Assembly: GCF_001579045.1 (NCBI RefSeq)
Contig: NZ_KQ970264.1
Span: 53,388 to 117,387, forward strand
From: Streptococcus mitis
GTDB taxonomy: Bacteria > Bacillota > Bacilli > Lactobacillales > Streptococcaceae
Direction: 5' to 3'
Length of the DNA stretch: 64,000 nucleotides
The notes under the pieces are model-generated. The model saw only the letters and a program-made list of their open reading frames with translations, was not told the DNA's origin and ran no database searches. Within the stretch, counting starts at the first letter, position 1, and every line of letters begins with the position of its first letter. The position numbers and the translations under genes were made by a program. Shown in pieces: positions 1 through 7,122 of this stretch.

Positions 1-50
1 AAAATATTTCAGAATTGCTTGACAATTCTGAAATATTTTTTTATAATACA
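1..50 (+). promoter_or_regulatory. Consensus sigma-A promoter inside a 17-bp palindrome
   Basis: Positions 1-17 and 23-39 are perfect reverse complements with a 5-nt loop. The -35 hexamer TTGACA (19-24) starts in the loop, and TATAAT (42-47) follows after a 17-bp spacer. Both hexamers match consensus exactly. The predicted start is near 54, leaving a leader of about 150 nt before the first gene. The palindrome could be an operator or the terminator of an upstream gene outside the window. Confidence 0.75.
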
Positions 51-203
51 TTGTACAGTTAGATTTTCTATTTAGGTGATAGAAGGAGAGATAGAAGAAC
101 GGAAACCATATTGTAACCTAAATATAATTTAACTCCCTATCCTTATCACCTTTTCATTCAAGTCAATATAGTTGAATGACGTCGTTTTACAAAGGAGTAT
201 TCT

Positions 204-518
204 ATGAAAAAAACTGTACTAACACTATTAGGAGCTACTGCTCTATCTATTACCGTTCCAATCACTGCTGCTGAAACTAGTACAACAAATAACTTTGAAG
301 GTCCTCGTTATGAGCGTATATATTCTCATCGTTATAGTAAAACAGTAACAAAATACTATAACGATGATGGTTACATCCCACCAACTATCTACTATTCAGA
401 ATATAATGATAGTTTCCATTCAACCTTCAAAGGAACACTTGAAATAGACAGTGTACGAAGATCAAACGGTGGAACTCGTGTCACATACACTGGTACCTTA
501 ACTGGATTTTGGAATTAA
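204..518 (+). CDS. Small secreted protein, paralogue A
   Basis: A 104-residue protein with a classical signal peptide: MKK, a hydrophobic stretch, then a likely cleavage site near Ala22-Ala23. The mature part is rich in Tyr, Thr and Ser, has no cysteine, and ends in a likely beta-rich block (GTLEIDSV..GGTRVTYTGTL). The start has a good AAGGAG ribosome site. It shares with the next gene the pattern K-T-V-x-x-Y-Y-x-(N)-D, I-x-Y-S-E-Y and G-T-L-x-I-x-S. I do not recognise the family. A secreted peptide, bacteriocin-like factor or cell-surface protein are all possible, and the sequence does not choose between them. Confidence 0.75.
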   Translation: MKKTVLTLLGATALSITVPITAAETSTTNNFEGPRYERIYSHRYSKTVTKYYNDDGYIPPTIYYSEYNDSFHSTFKGTLEIDSVRRSNGGTRVTYTGTLTGFWN

Positions 519-567
519 AATCCTCAAGATACTTTCTTTTATCCTTTAGTTTATAAGGAGAACACCT

Positions 568-831
568 ATGAAAAAAACTGCTATTTCTATCTTTGCTCTC
601 CTAGTATTAGGAGTTAGTTGCCTGTTTCTATTCAGCCAGCAAGGCTATAAAAAAACAGTCGTTCAATACTATGCTAACGACCAGAACCTGCCCAATAAGA
701 TAACTTATAGTGAATATAGCGATAAACGAGAAGCTAACTACGGTGGTACTCTAAACATCACGTCTATCAAACAAGCTAATGACGGGGTTTATGCAACCTA
801 TGAAGGGCAATTGACACCTCTCCAATATTGA
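568..831 (+). CDS. Small exported or membrane-anchored protein, paralogue B
   Basis: An 87-residue protein 49 nt after paralogue A, with an AAGGAG ribosome site. The N-terminus is a hydrophobic segment ending LGVSC, which could be a poor lipobox or simply a signal anchor. The rest aligns with the mature part of paralogue A (YKKTVVQYYANDQNLPNKI, then YSEY and GGTLNITS). The pair therefore arose by tandem duplication and is probably co-transcribed from the promoter at 1-50. One member looks released and the other retained at the membrane, which is typical of an effector/immunity or signal/anchor pair, but that role is only a guess. Confidence 0.7.
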   Translation: MKKTAISIFALLVLGVSCLFLFSQQGYKKTVVQYYANDQNLPNKITYSEYSDKREANYGGTLNITSIKQANDGVYATYEGQLTPLQY

Positions 832-955
832 TAAATTGATAACCAGCCTGTCTTCATCTAGTCATGCTGGTTTTTTAAATTCATTCTAAATCCTTACCTA
901 TTCTCCCTAACTGTGCTATACTTATCTTAGTAAATTCTTTGAGATTGGAGCTAAT

Positions 956-1585
956 ATGAAAATCCATAAAACCGTGAATCCTGTTGCCTATGAAAACACC
1001 TATTACCTAGAAGGCGAAAAGCACCTCATCGTTGTCGATCCTGGTAGCCATTGGGAAGCCATTCGTCAGACAATCGAGAAGATCAACAAACCGATCTGTG
1101 CCATTCTCCTTACCCACGCCCATTATGACCATATCATGAGTCTGGACTTGGTTCGCGAAACTTTTGGCAATCCTCCTGTCTATATCGCAGAGAGTGAAGC
1201 CAGCTGGCTCTACACTCCTGTCGATAATCTCTCTGGGCTTCCTCGTCACGATGATATGGCAGATGTAATCGCAAAACCAGCTGAACACACCTTTGTCTTT
1301 CATGAAGAATACCAATTAGAGGAATTTCGTTTCACTGTCTTGCCAACACCAGGTCACTCTATCGGTGGTGTTTCCCTAGTCTTTCCTGATGCTCACCTAG
1401 TCTTGACAGGAGATGCTTTGTTCCGTGAAACAATCGGACGGACCGACCTTCCGACTGGTAGCATGGAGCAACTCCTTCATAGTATCCAGACCCAACTCTT
1501 CACCCTACCAAACTATGATGTCTATCCAGGACATGGTCCAGCTACCACTATCGCTCACGAAAAAACTTTCAATCCTTTTTTCTAA
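956..1585 (+). CDS. Metallo-beta-lactamase-fold hydrolase (glyoxalase II-like)
   Basis: 209 residues, full length for the short YcbL/GloB-like group. The metal motif THAHYDH is near residues 53-59, followed by a GHS histidine near 134, a GDALF aspartate near 151 and PGHGP near 192, giving a complete binuclear zinc site. Likely a cytoplasmic thioester or lactoylglutathione-type hydrolase; the real substrate cannot be read. Start has an upstream GGAG. It is convergent with pepO and shares a bidirectional terminator with it. Confidence 0.9.
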   Translation: MKIHKTVNPVAYENTYYLEGEKHLIVVDPGSHWEAIRQTIEKINKPICAILLTHAHYDHIMSLDLVRETFGNPPVYIAESEASWLYTPVDNLSGLPRHDDMADVIAKPAEHTFVFHEEYQLEEFRFTVLPTPGHSIGGVSLVFPDAHLVLTGDALFRETIGRTDLPTGSMEQLLHSIQTQLFTLPNYDVYPGHGPATTIAHEKTFNPFF

Positions 1586-1644
1586 CAAGATGGTGACAAT
1601 GACTATCGCATTTTAAGTGCATTATCCAGCAGTCTTTCCACTAT

Positions 1645-1690
1645 AAAAGGCATCCTATCAAGGTTTTCACACCTGATTGGATGCCTTTTT
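1645..1690. terminator. Bidirectional intrinsic terminator
   Basis: An imperfect stem pairs AAAAGGCATCC with GGATGCCTTTTT, with further pairing inside. A-run and T-run flank it on opposite sides, so it can end both the hydrolase transcript (+) and the pepO transcript (-). Confidence 0.85.
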
Positions 1691-1711
1691 CTGATCACTT
1701 GTCTCTTTGCC

Positions 1712-3604
1712 TTACCAAATAATCACGCGCTCTTCTGGTGAACGCCACATACCGTCTCCTTCTTTGACATCATAGGTTGTAAAGAAATCATCGAAGTTTG
1801 GTACTTGTACATTGACACGGAGTTTGGCTGGTGCGTGTACATCAACGCTGGCCAAAAGTTTCATAAATTCTGGACGACCTTTCATGCGCCAGATGCGACC
1901 GAAGTTGTAGAAGAATTCTTCTGCTGAGAAGTCTGGTTCTCTCTTAGCTGCTTCGAGGGCTGCAGCGATTCCTCCCAAGTCAGCCACGTTTTCTGATACA
2001 GTCAATTTACCGTTAATGGTTGCTCCATAAGAATCCTGTCCATCAAATTGGTCAATGACTTTTTGTGTTTTCTCCTTGAAGGCAGCATAGTCACTCTCTG
2101 TCCACCAATCCTTGAGGCTACCATTTTCATCAAAGGAAGCCCCATTGGTATCAAAGGCGTGGGAAATTTCATGGGCAATAACCGCCCCAATCCCACCGTA
2201 ATTAGCAGAAGATGACTGATGCAAGTCATAGAAAGGCGCCTGTAAAATGGCTGCTGGAAAGACAATCAGATTCTTCTGTGGATTGTAGTAGGCGTTGACC
2301 ATATGAGCAGGCATGCCCCATTCTTTGTAGTCTACAGGTTGGTTCCACTTGCTCCAACTGTGCTTGATTTCCACACGCGCAAAGGCTAGAGCATTGTCAA
2401 AAAGACTGACAGTTTCGTCCACTACCTTGTCCTTGTAGCGTTCTGGCAATTCTTCTGGGTAACCGATGTAAGGCTTGATAACATTGAGTTTGACGATGGC
2501 CTTGTCACGAGTTTCAGGAGTCAGCCAGTCATTTTTAGCCAAGCGTTCCTTATAGACATCAATCATAGTTGCCACTTTTTTCTCTACGTCTGCCTTGGCT
2601 TCTGGAGAGAATTTTTCATGGGCATACCAGAGACCTAAGGCTTGTTTGAAAGGTTCTTGTGCTAGATGATAAGCTGCCTTGACCTTGTCTTTGGCCTCTG
2701 GAACTCCTGAAAGCGCACGGCTATAGGCACCTGACAAGACACGGATTTCTTCTGTTAAATAGCTGGTTGAGAGATTCACAACACTTAAAATTAAGGTTGC
2801 CTTGAGGAGAGGCCAAGCCTCTTCACTATAGAATTGGTCTGCGGTTTGCCAGAAACGTTCTTCGTCTACAATAACCTTGTCTGGCACTTGTCCAAGAACG
2901 GCTTGGAAGAAGTCATCCAGAGGTAGGGCAGGTGCGAATTTCTTGAAATCTTCGTAAGCATATGGGTGGTAGAGTTTAGCATATTCTGAACTTTCTTCAT
3001 TAGAGAGCACTACTGTCGCAACTCGACGGTCCAATTCTAGTCTTTTCTCTAGCAAGTCTTCAATTTCTGCATCAGAGAAATCATAAGCCTTGAGGAGATT
3101 TGCACTGGTTTCTTTCCAAAGAGTCAAGAGCTCTTCGCGTTGAGGATGGTCTTCTGCATAGTAAGTCGTATCTGGCAGGATCGTGCTTGGAGCGCTAGCC
3201 CACAAAACATTGATTCTAGCATCCATAAAGTCTGGCGATACACCAAAAGGAAGGAAGTTTGGTTTACCAGCAAGCTCAAACTCTGCTAGTCTAGCTGTAA
3301 AATCCGCAAAAGTCTCCAATTCTTGGAATTCTTTAAGAAGTGGTAAGACAGGTGTGATACCGTCAGCTTCTCTCTTGTCAAAATCACGAACTAGACGGTG
3401 GTATTTGACAAAGTTTGCCAAGATAGCATCCTCAGGCACCTCTTGACCTGCCAACCACTTGTCTGTTGTCGCCAACATCAAGTCTTCAATTTCCTGGTCT
3501 AAATCAACAAAACCTCCCGTTTGAGACTTATCTGCAGGAATTTCAGCAGTCTTCTGCCATTCTCCATTGATTGCATCATAAAAATCATCTTGATAACGTG
3601 TCAT
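1712..3604 (-). CDS. pepO: Neutral endopeptidase PepO (M13 family)
   Basis: 630 residues, the usual PepO length. The zinc motif HEISH lies at residues 478-482 and the third ligand motif ENVAD at 538-542. NAYYNP and the C-terminal IW are also typical of M13 peptidases. I chose the internal Met (MTRYQDDFYDAING) because an upstream in-frame Met would add 20 atypical residues. There is no signal peptide. The streptococcal enzyme is nevertheless reported at the cell surface, where it binds plasminogen, fibronectin and complement proteins. Monocistronic, divergent from psaBCA. Confidence 0.95.
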   Translation of the reverse strand: MTRYQDDFYDAINGEWQKTAEIPADKSQTGGFVDLDQEIEDLMLATTDKWLAGQEVPEDAILANFVKYHRLVRDFDKREADGITPVLPLLKEFQELETFADFTARLAEFELAGKPNFLPFGVSPDFMDARINVLWASAPSTILPDTTYYAEDHPQREELLTLWKETSANLLKAYDFSDAEIEDLLEKRLELDRRVATVVLSNEESSEYAKLYHPYAYEDFKKFAPALPLDDFFQAVLGQVPDKVIVDEERFWQTADQFYSEEAWPLLKATLILSVVNLSTSYLTEEIRVLSGAYSRALSGVPEAKDKVKAAYHLAQEPFKQALGLWYAHEKFSPEAKADVEKKVATMIDVYKERLAKNDWLTPETRDKAIVKLNVIKPYIGYPEELPERYKDKVVDETVSLFDNALAFARVEIKHSWSKWNQPVDYKEWGMPAHMVNAYYNPQKNLIVFPAAILQAPFYDLHQSSSANYGGIGAVIAHEISHAFDTNGASFDENGSLKDWWTESDYAAFKEKTQKVIDQFDGQDSYGATINGKLTVSENVADLGGIAAALEAAKREPDFSAEEFFYNFGRIWRMKGRPEFMKLLASVDVHAPAKLRVNVQVPNFDDFFTTYDVKEGDGMWRSPEERVIIW

Positions 3605-3720
3605 CTTGTTCTCGCTTTCATTTGTACTTGTTTTTAGCTTAACAAAAATTACCTGGGAATGCAATTAAAAATGAACTTTCTCTTTCCATCATTTTTCAGT
3701 TATTATTTTAATTTTTTAAA

Positions 3721-3756
3721 AAATTAACTTGACTTAATTTTTTTTTAAGGTATATT
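3721..3756 (+). promoter_or_regulatory. psaBCA promoter with PsaR-type palindrome
   Basis: TTGACT (3729-3734), a 16-bp spacer and TATATT (3751-3756). The -35 lies inside an imperfect palindrome, 3721-3740, with arms AAATTAA and TTAATTT. The psa operon is known to be repressed by the DtxR/MntR-family regulator PsaR with manganese, antagonised by zinc. The palindrome's position fits that operator, but the assignment is by inference. Confidence 0.75.
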
Positions 3757-3780
3757 AAGAGACAGGAGGAATATAAGTTT

Positions 3781-4503
3781 ATGATACGTATCGAAAACCT
3801 TAGTGTCTCCTACAAAGAAACGTTGGCACTTAAGGATATTTCACTAGCGCTCCATGGACCGACAATTACAGGTATCATTGGCCCAAACGGTGCTGGGAAA
3901 TCAACATTATTAAAAGGGATGCTGGGAATTATCCCACATCAAGGTCAGGCATTTCTCGATGACAAGGAAGTTAAAAAATCCTTACACCGAATTGCCTATG
4001 TCGAACAAAAAATCAATATCGACTACAACTTTCCCATCAAGGTCAAGGAATGCGTCTCGTTAGGACTCTTTCCCTCTATCCCTCTCTTTCGAAGTTTAAA
4101 GGCTAAACATTGGAAGAAAGTGAAAGAAGCCCTTGAAATCGTCGGTCTAGCTGACTACGCTGAACGGCAAATCAGTCAACTGTCTGGAGGTCAATTCCAG
4201 CGGGTCTTGATTGCCAGATGTTTGGTACAGGAAGCCGACTATATCCTCTTGGATGAACCCTTTGTTGGGATTGACTCTGTCAGTGAGGAAATCATCATGA
4301 ATACGCTGAGAGATCTGAAAAAAGCTGGGAAGACGGTTCTCATCGTTCACCATGACCTTAGCAAGGTTCCCCACTACTTCGATCAAGTCTTACTTGTCAA
4401 TCGAGAAGTGATCGCCTTTGGTCCGACCAAAGAAACCTTTACCGAAGCCAATCTCAAAGAAGCTTACGGTAATCGACTATTTTTCAATGGAGGTGACCTA
4501 TGA
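3781..4503 (+). CDS. psaB: Manganese ABC transporter ATP-binding protein PsaB
   Basis: 240-residue ATPase of the metal (zinc/manganese) ABC importer family. Walker A is GPNGAGKST near residues 37-45, the signature LSGGQ near 137, and Walker B ILLDEP near 159, followed by the switch HHD. It powers manganese uptake through PsaC with PsaA as receptor. First gene of psaBCA. Its stop overlaps the psaC start by 4 nt, implying translational coupling. Ribosome site AGGAGG. Confidence 0.97.
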   Translation: MIRIENLSVSYKETLALKDISLALHGPTITGIIGPNGAGKSTLLKGMLGIIPHQGQAFLDDKEVKKSLHRIAYVEQKINIDYNFPIKVKECVSLGLFPSIPLFRSLKAKHWKKVKEALEIVGLADYAERQISQLSGGQFQRVLIARCLVQEADYILLDEPFVGIDSVSEEIIMNTLRDLKKAGKTVLIVHHDLSKVPHYFDQVLLVNREVIAFGPTKETFTEANLKEAYGNRLFFNGGDL

Positions 4504-5348
4504 TTGCAGAATTTATCGATGGATTGCAAAAATTCCATTTCTTACAAAATGCCTTGATAACAGCCATTGTCGTCGGGGTCGTAGCTGGAGCTGTGGGATG
4601 CTTCATCATCCTACGCGGGATGTCACTCATGGGAGATGCCATTTCACATGCTGTCTTACCAGGTGTAGCCCTCTCCTTCATCTTGGGTCTTGACTTCTTT
4701 ATCGGAGCCATTGTCTTTGGATTGCTAGCTGCTATCATCATTACCTACATCAAAGGGAACTCGATTATCAAAAGCGATACCGCCATCGGCATTACCTTTT
4801 CTTCTTTCTTAGCCCTCGGTATCATCTTGATTAGTGTCGCTAAAAGTTCAACTGACCTTTTCCATATCCTTTTTGGTAATATCCTAGCCGTCCAAGATAC
4901 GGATATGTTTATTACTATGGGTGTTGGGGCAGTCATTCTCTTGTTAATCTGGATTTTCTTCAAGCAACTCTTGATAACATCCTTTGATGAACTCTTGGCC
5001 AAAGCCATGGGAATGCCTGTCAATTTCTATCACTACCTTCTCATGGTACTCTTGACTCTCGTGTCTGTGACAGCCATGCAAAGTGTCGGAACTATCCTGA
5101 TTGTAGCCATGCTGATTACCCCAGCTGCAACTGCTTATCTGTATGCTAATAGCCTGAAAAGCATGATTTTCCTTTCCTCAACCTTTGGAGCGATAGCTTC
5201 AGTTTTGGGACTCTTTATCGGTTATAGCTTTAACGTTGCGGCAGGTTCTAGTATCGTGCTTACAGCTGCTAGTTTCTTTCTCATTAGCTTCTTTATCGCT
5301 CCAAAACAACGATATTTGAAACTGAAAAATAAACATTTGTTAAAATAA
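4500..5348 (+). CDS. psaC: Manganese ABC transporter permease PsaC
   Basis: 282 residues with about eight hydrophobic segments, an ABC-3 family permease (ZnuB/MntB/PsaC type). The [16 protein letters not shown] block near residues 45-60 is the family's conserved loop and membrane stretch. It forms the membrane channel of the Psa importer. It starts within psaB (ATGA overlap) and is followed after about 30 nt by psaA with its own strong ribosome site. Confidence 0.97.
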   Translation: MIAEFIDGLQKFHFLQNALITAIVVGVVAGAVGCFIILRGMSLMGDAISHAVLPGVALSFILGLDFFIGAIVFGLLAAIIITYIKGNSIIKSDTAIGITFSSFLALGIILISVAKSSTDLFHILFGNILAVQDTDMFITMGVGAVILLLIWIFFKQLLITSFDELLAKAMGMPVNFYHYLLMVLLTLVSVTAMQSVGTILIVAMLITPAATAYLYANSLKSMIFLSSTFGAIASVLGLFIGYSFNVAAGSSIVLTAASFFLISFFIAPKQRYLKLKNKHLLK

Positions 5349-5379
5349 GGGGCAAAGCCCCAATAAATTGGAGGATCTA

Positions 5380-6309
5380 ATGAAAAAATTAGGTACATTA
5401 CTCGTTCTCTTTCTTTCCGTTATTGCTCTTGTAGCATGTGCTAGTGGAAAAAAAGATGCAGCTTCTGGTCATAAACTAAAAGTTGTGGCTACAAACTCAA
5501 TCATCGCTGATATTACTAAAAATATTGCTGGTGACAAGATTGATCTTCACAGTATCGTTCCTGTTGGTCAAGACCCACACGAATACGAACCACTTCCTGA
5601 AGATGTCAAGAAAACTTCTGAAGCAGACCTCATTTTCTATAACGGCATCAACCTTGAAACAGGTGGCAATGCTTGGTTTAGCAAATTGGTAGAAAATGCC
5701 AAGAAAACTGAAAACAAAGACTACTTTGCAGTCAGCGAAGGCGTTGATGTTATCTACCTTGAAGGCCAAAACGAAAAAGGTAAAGAAGACCCACACGCTT
5801 GGCTTAACCTTGAAAATGGTATGATCTTTGCTAAGAATATCGCAAAACAATTGAGCGCTAAAGACCCTAGCAACAAGGAATTCTACGAAAAAAATCTCAA
5901 AGAATATACTGATAAGCTAGACAAACTTGACAAGGAAGCTAAGGAGAAATTTAACAACATCCCTGCTGAGAAAAAACTCATTGTAACCAGCGAAGGATGC
6001 TTCAAATACTTCTCTAAAGCCTACGGTGTCCCAAGTGCCTATATCTGGGAAATCAATACTGAAGAAGAAGGAACACCTGACCAAATCAAGACCTTGGTTG
6101 AAAAACTTCGCCAAACAAAAACTCCTTCACTCTTTGTAGAATCAAGTGTGGATGACCGTCCAATGAAGACTGTTTCACAAGACACAAACATCCCAATCTA
6201 CGCACAAATCTTTACTGACTCTATCGCAGAACAAGGTAAAGAAGGCGACAGCTACTACAACATGATGAAATACAACCTTGACAAGATTGCTGAAGGATTG
6301 GCAAAATAA
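5380..6309 (+). CDS. psaA: Manganese-binding lipoprotein PsaA
   Basis: 309 residues. The signal peptide ends in the lipobox LVAC, so it is a lipoprotein on the outer face of the membrane. This cluster A-I binding protein captures Mn(II) for PsaBC. The metal ligands are visible: His in DPHEYEP (about 67), His in DPHAW (about 139), Glu in [10 protein letters not shown] (about 205) and Asp in FTDS (about 280). The Met after GGAGG was chosen; an in-frame Met four codons earlier overlaps that ribosome site. The protein is an adhesion-associated antigen in pneumococci. Confidence 0.98.
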   Translation: MKKLGTLLVLFLSVIALVACASGKKDAASGHKLKVVATNSIIADITKNIAGDKIDLHSIVPVGQDPHEYEPLPEDVKKTSEADLIFYNGINLETGGNAWFSKLVENAKKTENKDYFAVSEGVDVIYLEGQNEKGKEDPHAWLNLENGMIFAKNIAKQLSAKDPSNKEFYEKNLKEYTDKLDKLDKEAKEKFNNIPAEKKLIVTSEGCFKYFSKAYGVPSAYIWEINTEEEGTPDQIKTLVEKLRQTKTPSLFVESSVDDRPMKTVSQDTNIPIYAQIFTDSIAEQGKEGDSYYNMMKYNLDKIAEGLAK

Positions 6310-6316
6310 TACTCTG

Positions 6317-6350
6317 AAAAACGTCATTCTCACATGAGATGGCGTTTTTT
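6317..6350 (+). terminator. psaA terminator
   Basis: The stem AACGTCATTCTC pairs with GAGATGGCGTT through two G-U pairs around an ACAT loop and is followed by six T. It partly insulates tpx from psaBCA. Confidence 0.8.
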
Positions 6351-6431
6351 CTATGCTCATATTTCCGGTCAAATCATTGGAAAATTCCGGCTGTTTCAGC
6401 TAAAATGGAAGAAAAAAGATTGGAGTATCCT

Positions 6432-6923
6432 ATGGTAACTTTTCTCGGAAATCCTGTAAGCTTTACAGGTAAACAACTACAAGTCGGCGACAAGGCACTT
6501 GATTTTTCACTCACTACAACAGACCTTTCTAAAAAATCTCTGGCTGATTTTGATGGCAAGAAAAAAGTCTTGAGTGTCGTGCCTTCTATCGATACAGGTA
6601 TCTGCTCAACTCAAACGCGTCGTTTTAATGAAGAACTGGCTGGGCTGGATAATACGGTTGTCTTGACTGTTTCCATGGACCTCCCTTTTGCCCAAAAACG
6701 TTGGTGCGGTGCTGAAGGTATTGAAAATGCCATCATGCTCTCAGACTATTTCGACCATTCCTTTGGACGTGATTACGCTCTCTTAATCAATGAGTGGCAC
6801 CTATTGGCACGCGCAGTCTTTGTCCTCGATACTGACAATACGATTCGCTACGTTGAATACGTGGACAATATCAACTCTGAACCAAACTTCGAAGCTGCAA
6901 TTGCAGCTGCTAAAGCCCTATAG
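6432..6923 (+). CDS. tpx: Thiol peroxidase Tpx (PsaD)
   Basis: 163 residues, an atypical 2-Cys peroxiredoxin of the Tpx family. The peroxidatic cysteine lies in [15 protein letters not shown] (about Cys58) and the resolving cysteine in KRWCGAEG (about Cys92). It reduces hydrogen and alkyl peroxides with thioredoxin and matters in these H2O2-producing, catalase-negative bacteria. Start chosen at MVTFLGNPV, preceded by GGAG; the frame is open 31 codons further upstream but that stretch is not Tpx-like. A possible promoter (TTGGAA, 18 bp, TAAAAT) sits just upstream, so it may be transcribed apart from psaBCA. Confidence 0.95.
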   Translation: MVTFLGNPVSFTGKQLQVGDKALDFSLTTTDLSKKSLADFDGKKKVLSVVPSIDTGICSTQTRRFNEELAGLDNTVVLTVSMDLPFAQKRWCGAEGIENAIMLSDYFDHSFGRDYALLINEWHLLARAVFVLDTDNTIRYVEYVDNINSEPNFEAAIAAAKAL

Positions 6924-6924
6924 A

Positions 6925-6976
6925 AAAAATCCTCTGTCACAAAGAGTTCCCTACTCTTTGAAACGGAGGATTTTTG
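6925..6976 (+). terminator. tpx terminator
   Basis: AAAATCCTC pairs with GGAGGATTTT, with an inner AAAGAGT/ACTCTTT stem and a T run. It ends the psa/tpx region. Confidence 0.85.
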
Positions 6977-7023
6977 CTTACGAGTAAATATAAGTTCAAT
7001 CAGATAAAAACAACTACCTTATA

Positions 7024-7122
7024 TCTCTTCAAACCACGTCAGATTTATCTGCAACCTCAAAGCGGTGCTTTGAGCAACCTGCGACTAGCTTCCTAGTTTG
7101 CTCTTTGATTTTCATTGAGTAT
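7024..7122 (+). repeat. BOX element (truncated boxA, boxB, boxC)
   Basis: The right part matches the pneumococcal BOX repeat: a boxB hairpin (CCTCAAAGC.GTGCTTTGAG) and boxC ending TTTGATTTTCATTGAGTA. The left end begins only at CTCTTCAAACCACGTCAG, so boxA has lost its outer end. It abuts the stop codon of the next gene (7122-7124). Confidence 0.85.

Noticed and set aside
6339-6431. Longer N-terminus for thiol peroxidase
   Set aside because: The extra 31 residues overlap the psaA terminator region and are unlike Tpx; the internal Met has a ribosome site and gives the family length.
7024-7122. RUP element as the identity of the four repeats listed as BOX
   Set aside because: The blocks CACGTCAGCGTC, GGCAAGGCG.AGCTGACG and the boxB hairpin match BOX, including the BOX-A1R primer sequence, and the lengths fit boxA-boxC with or without boxB.
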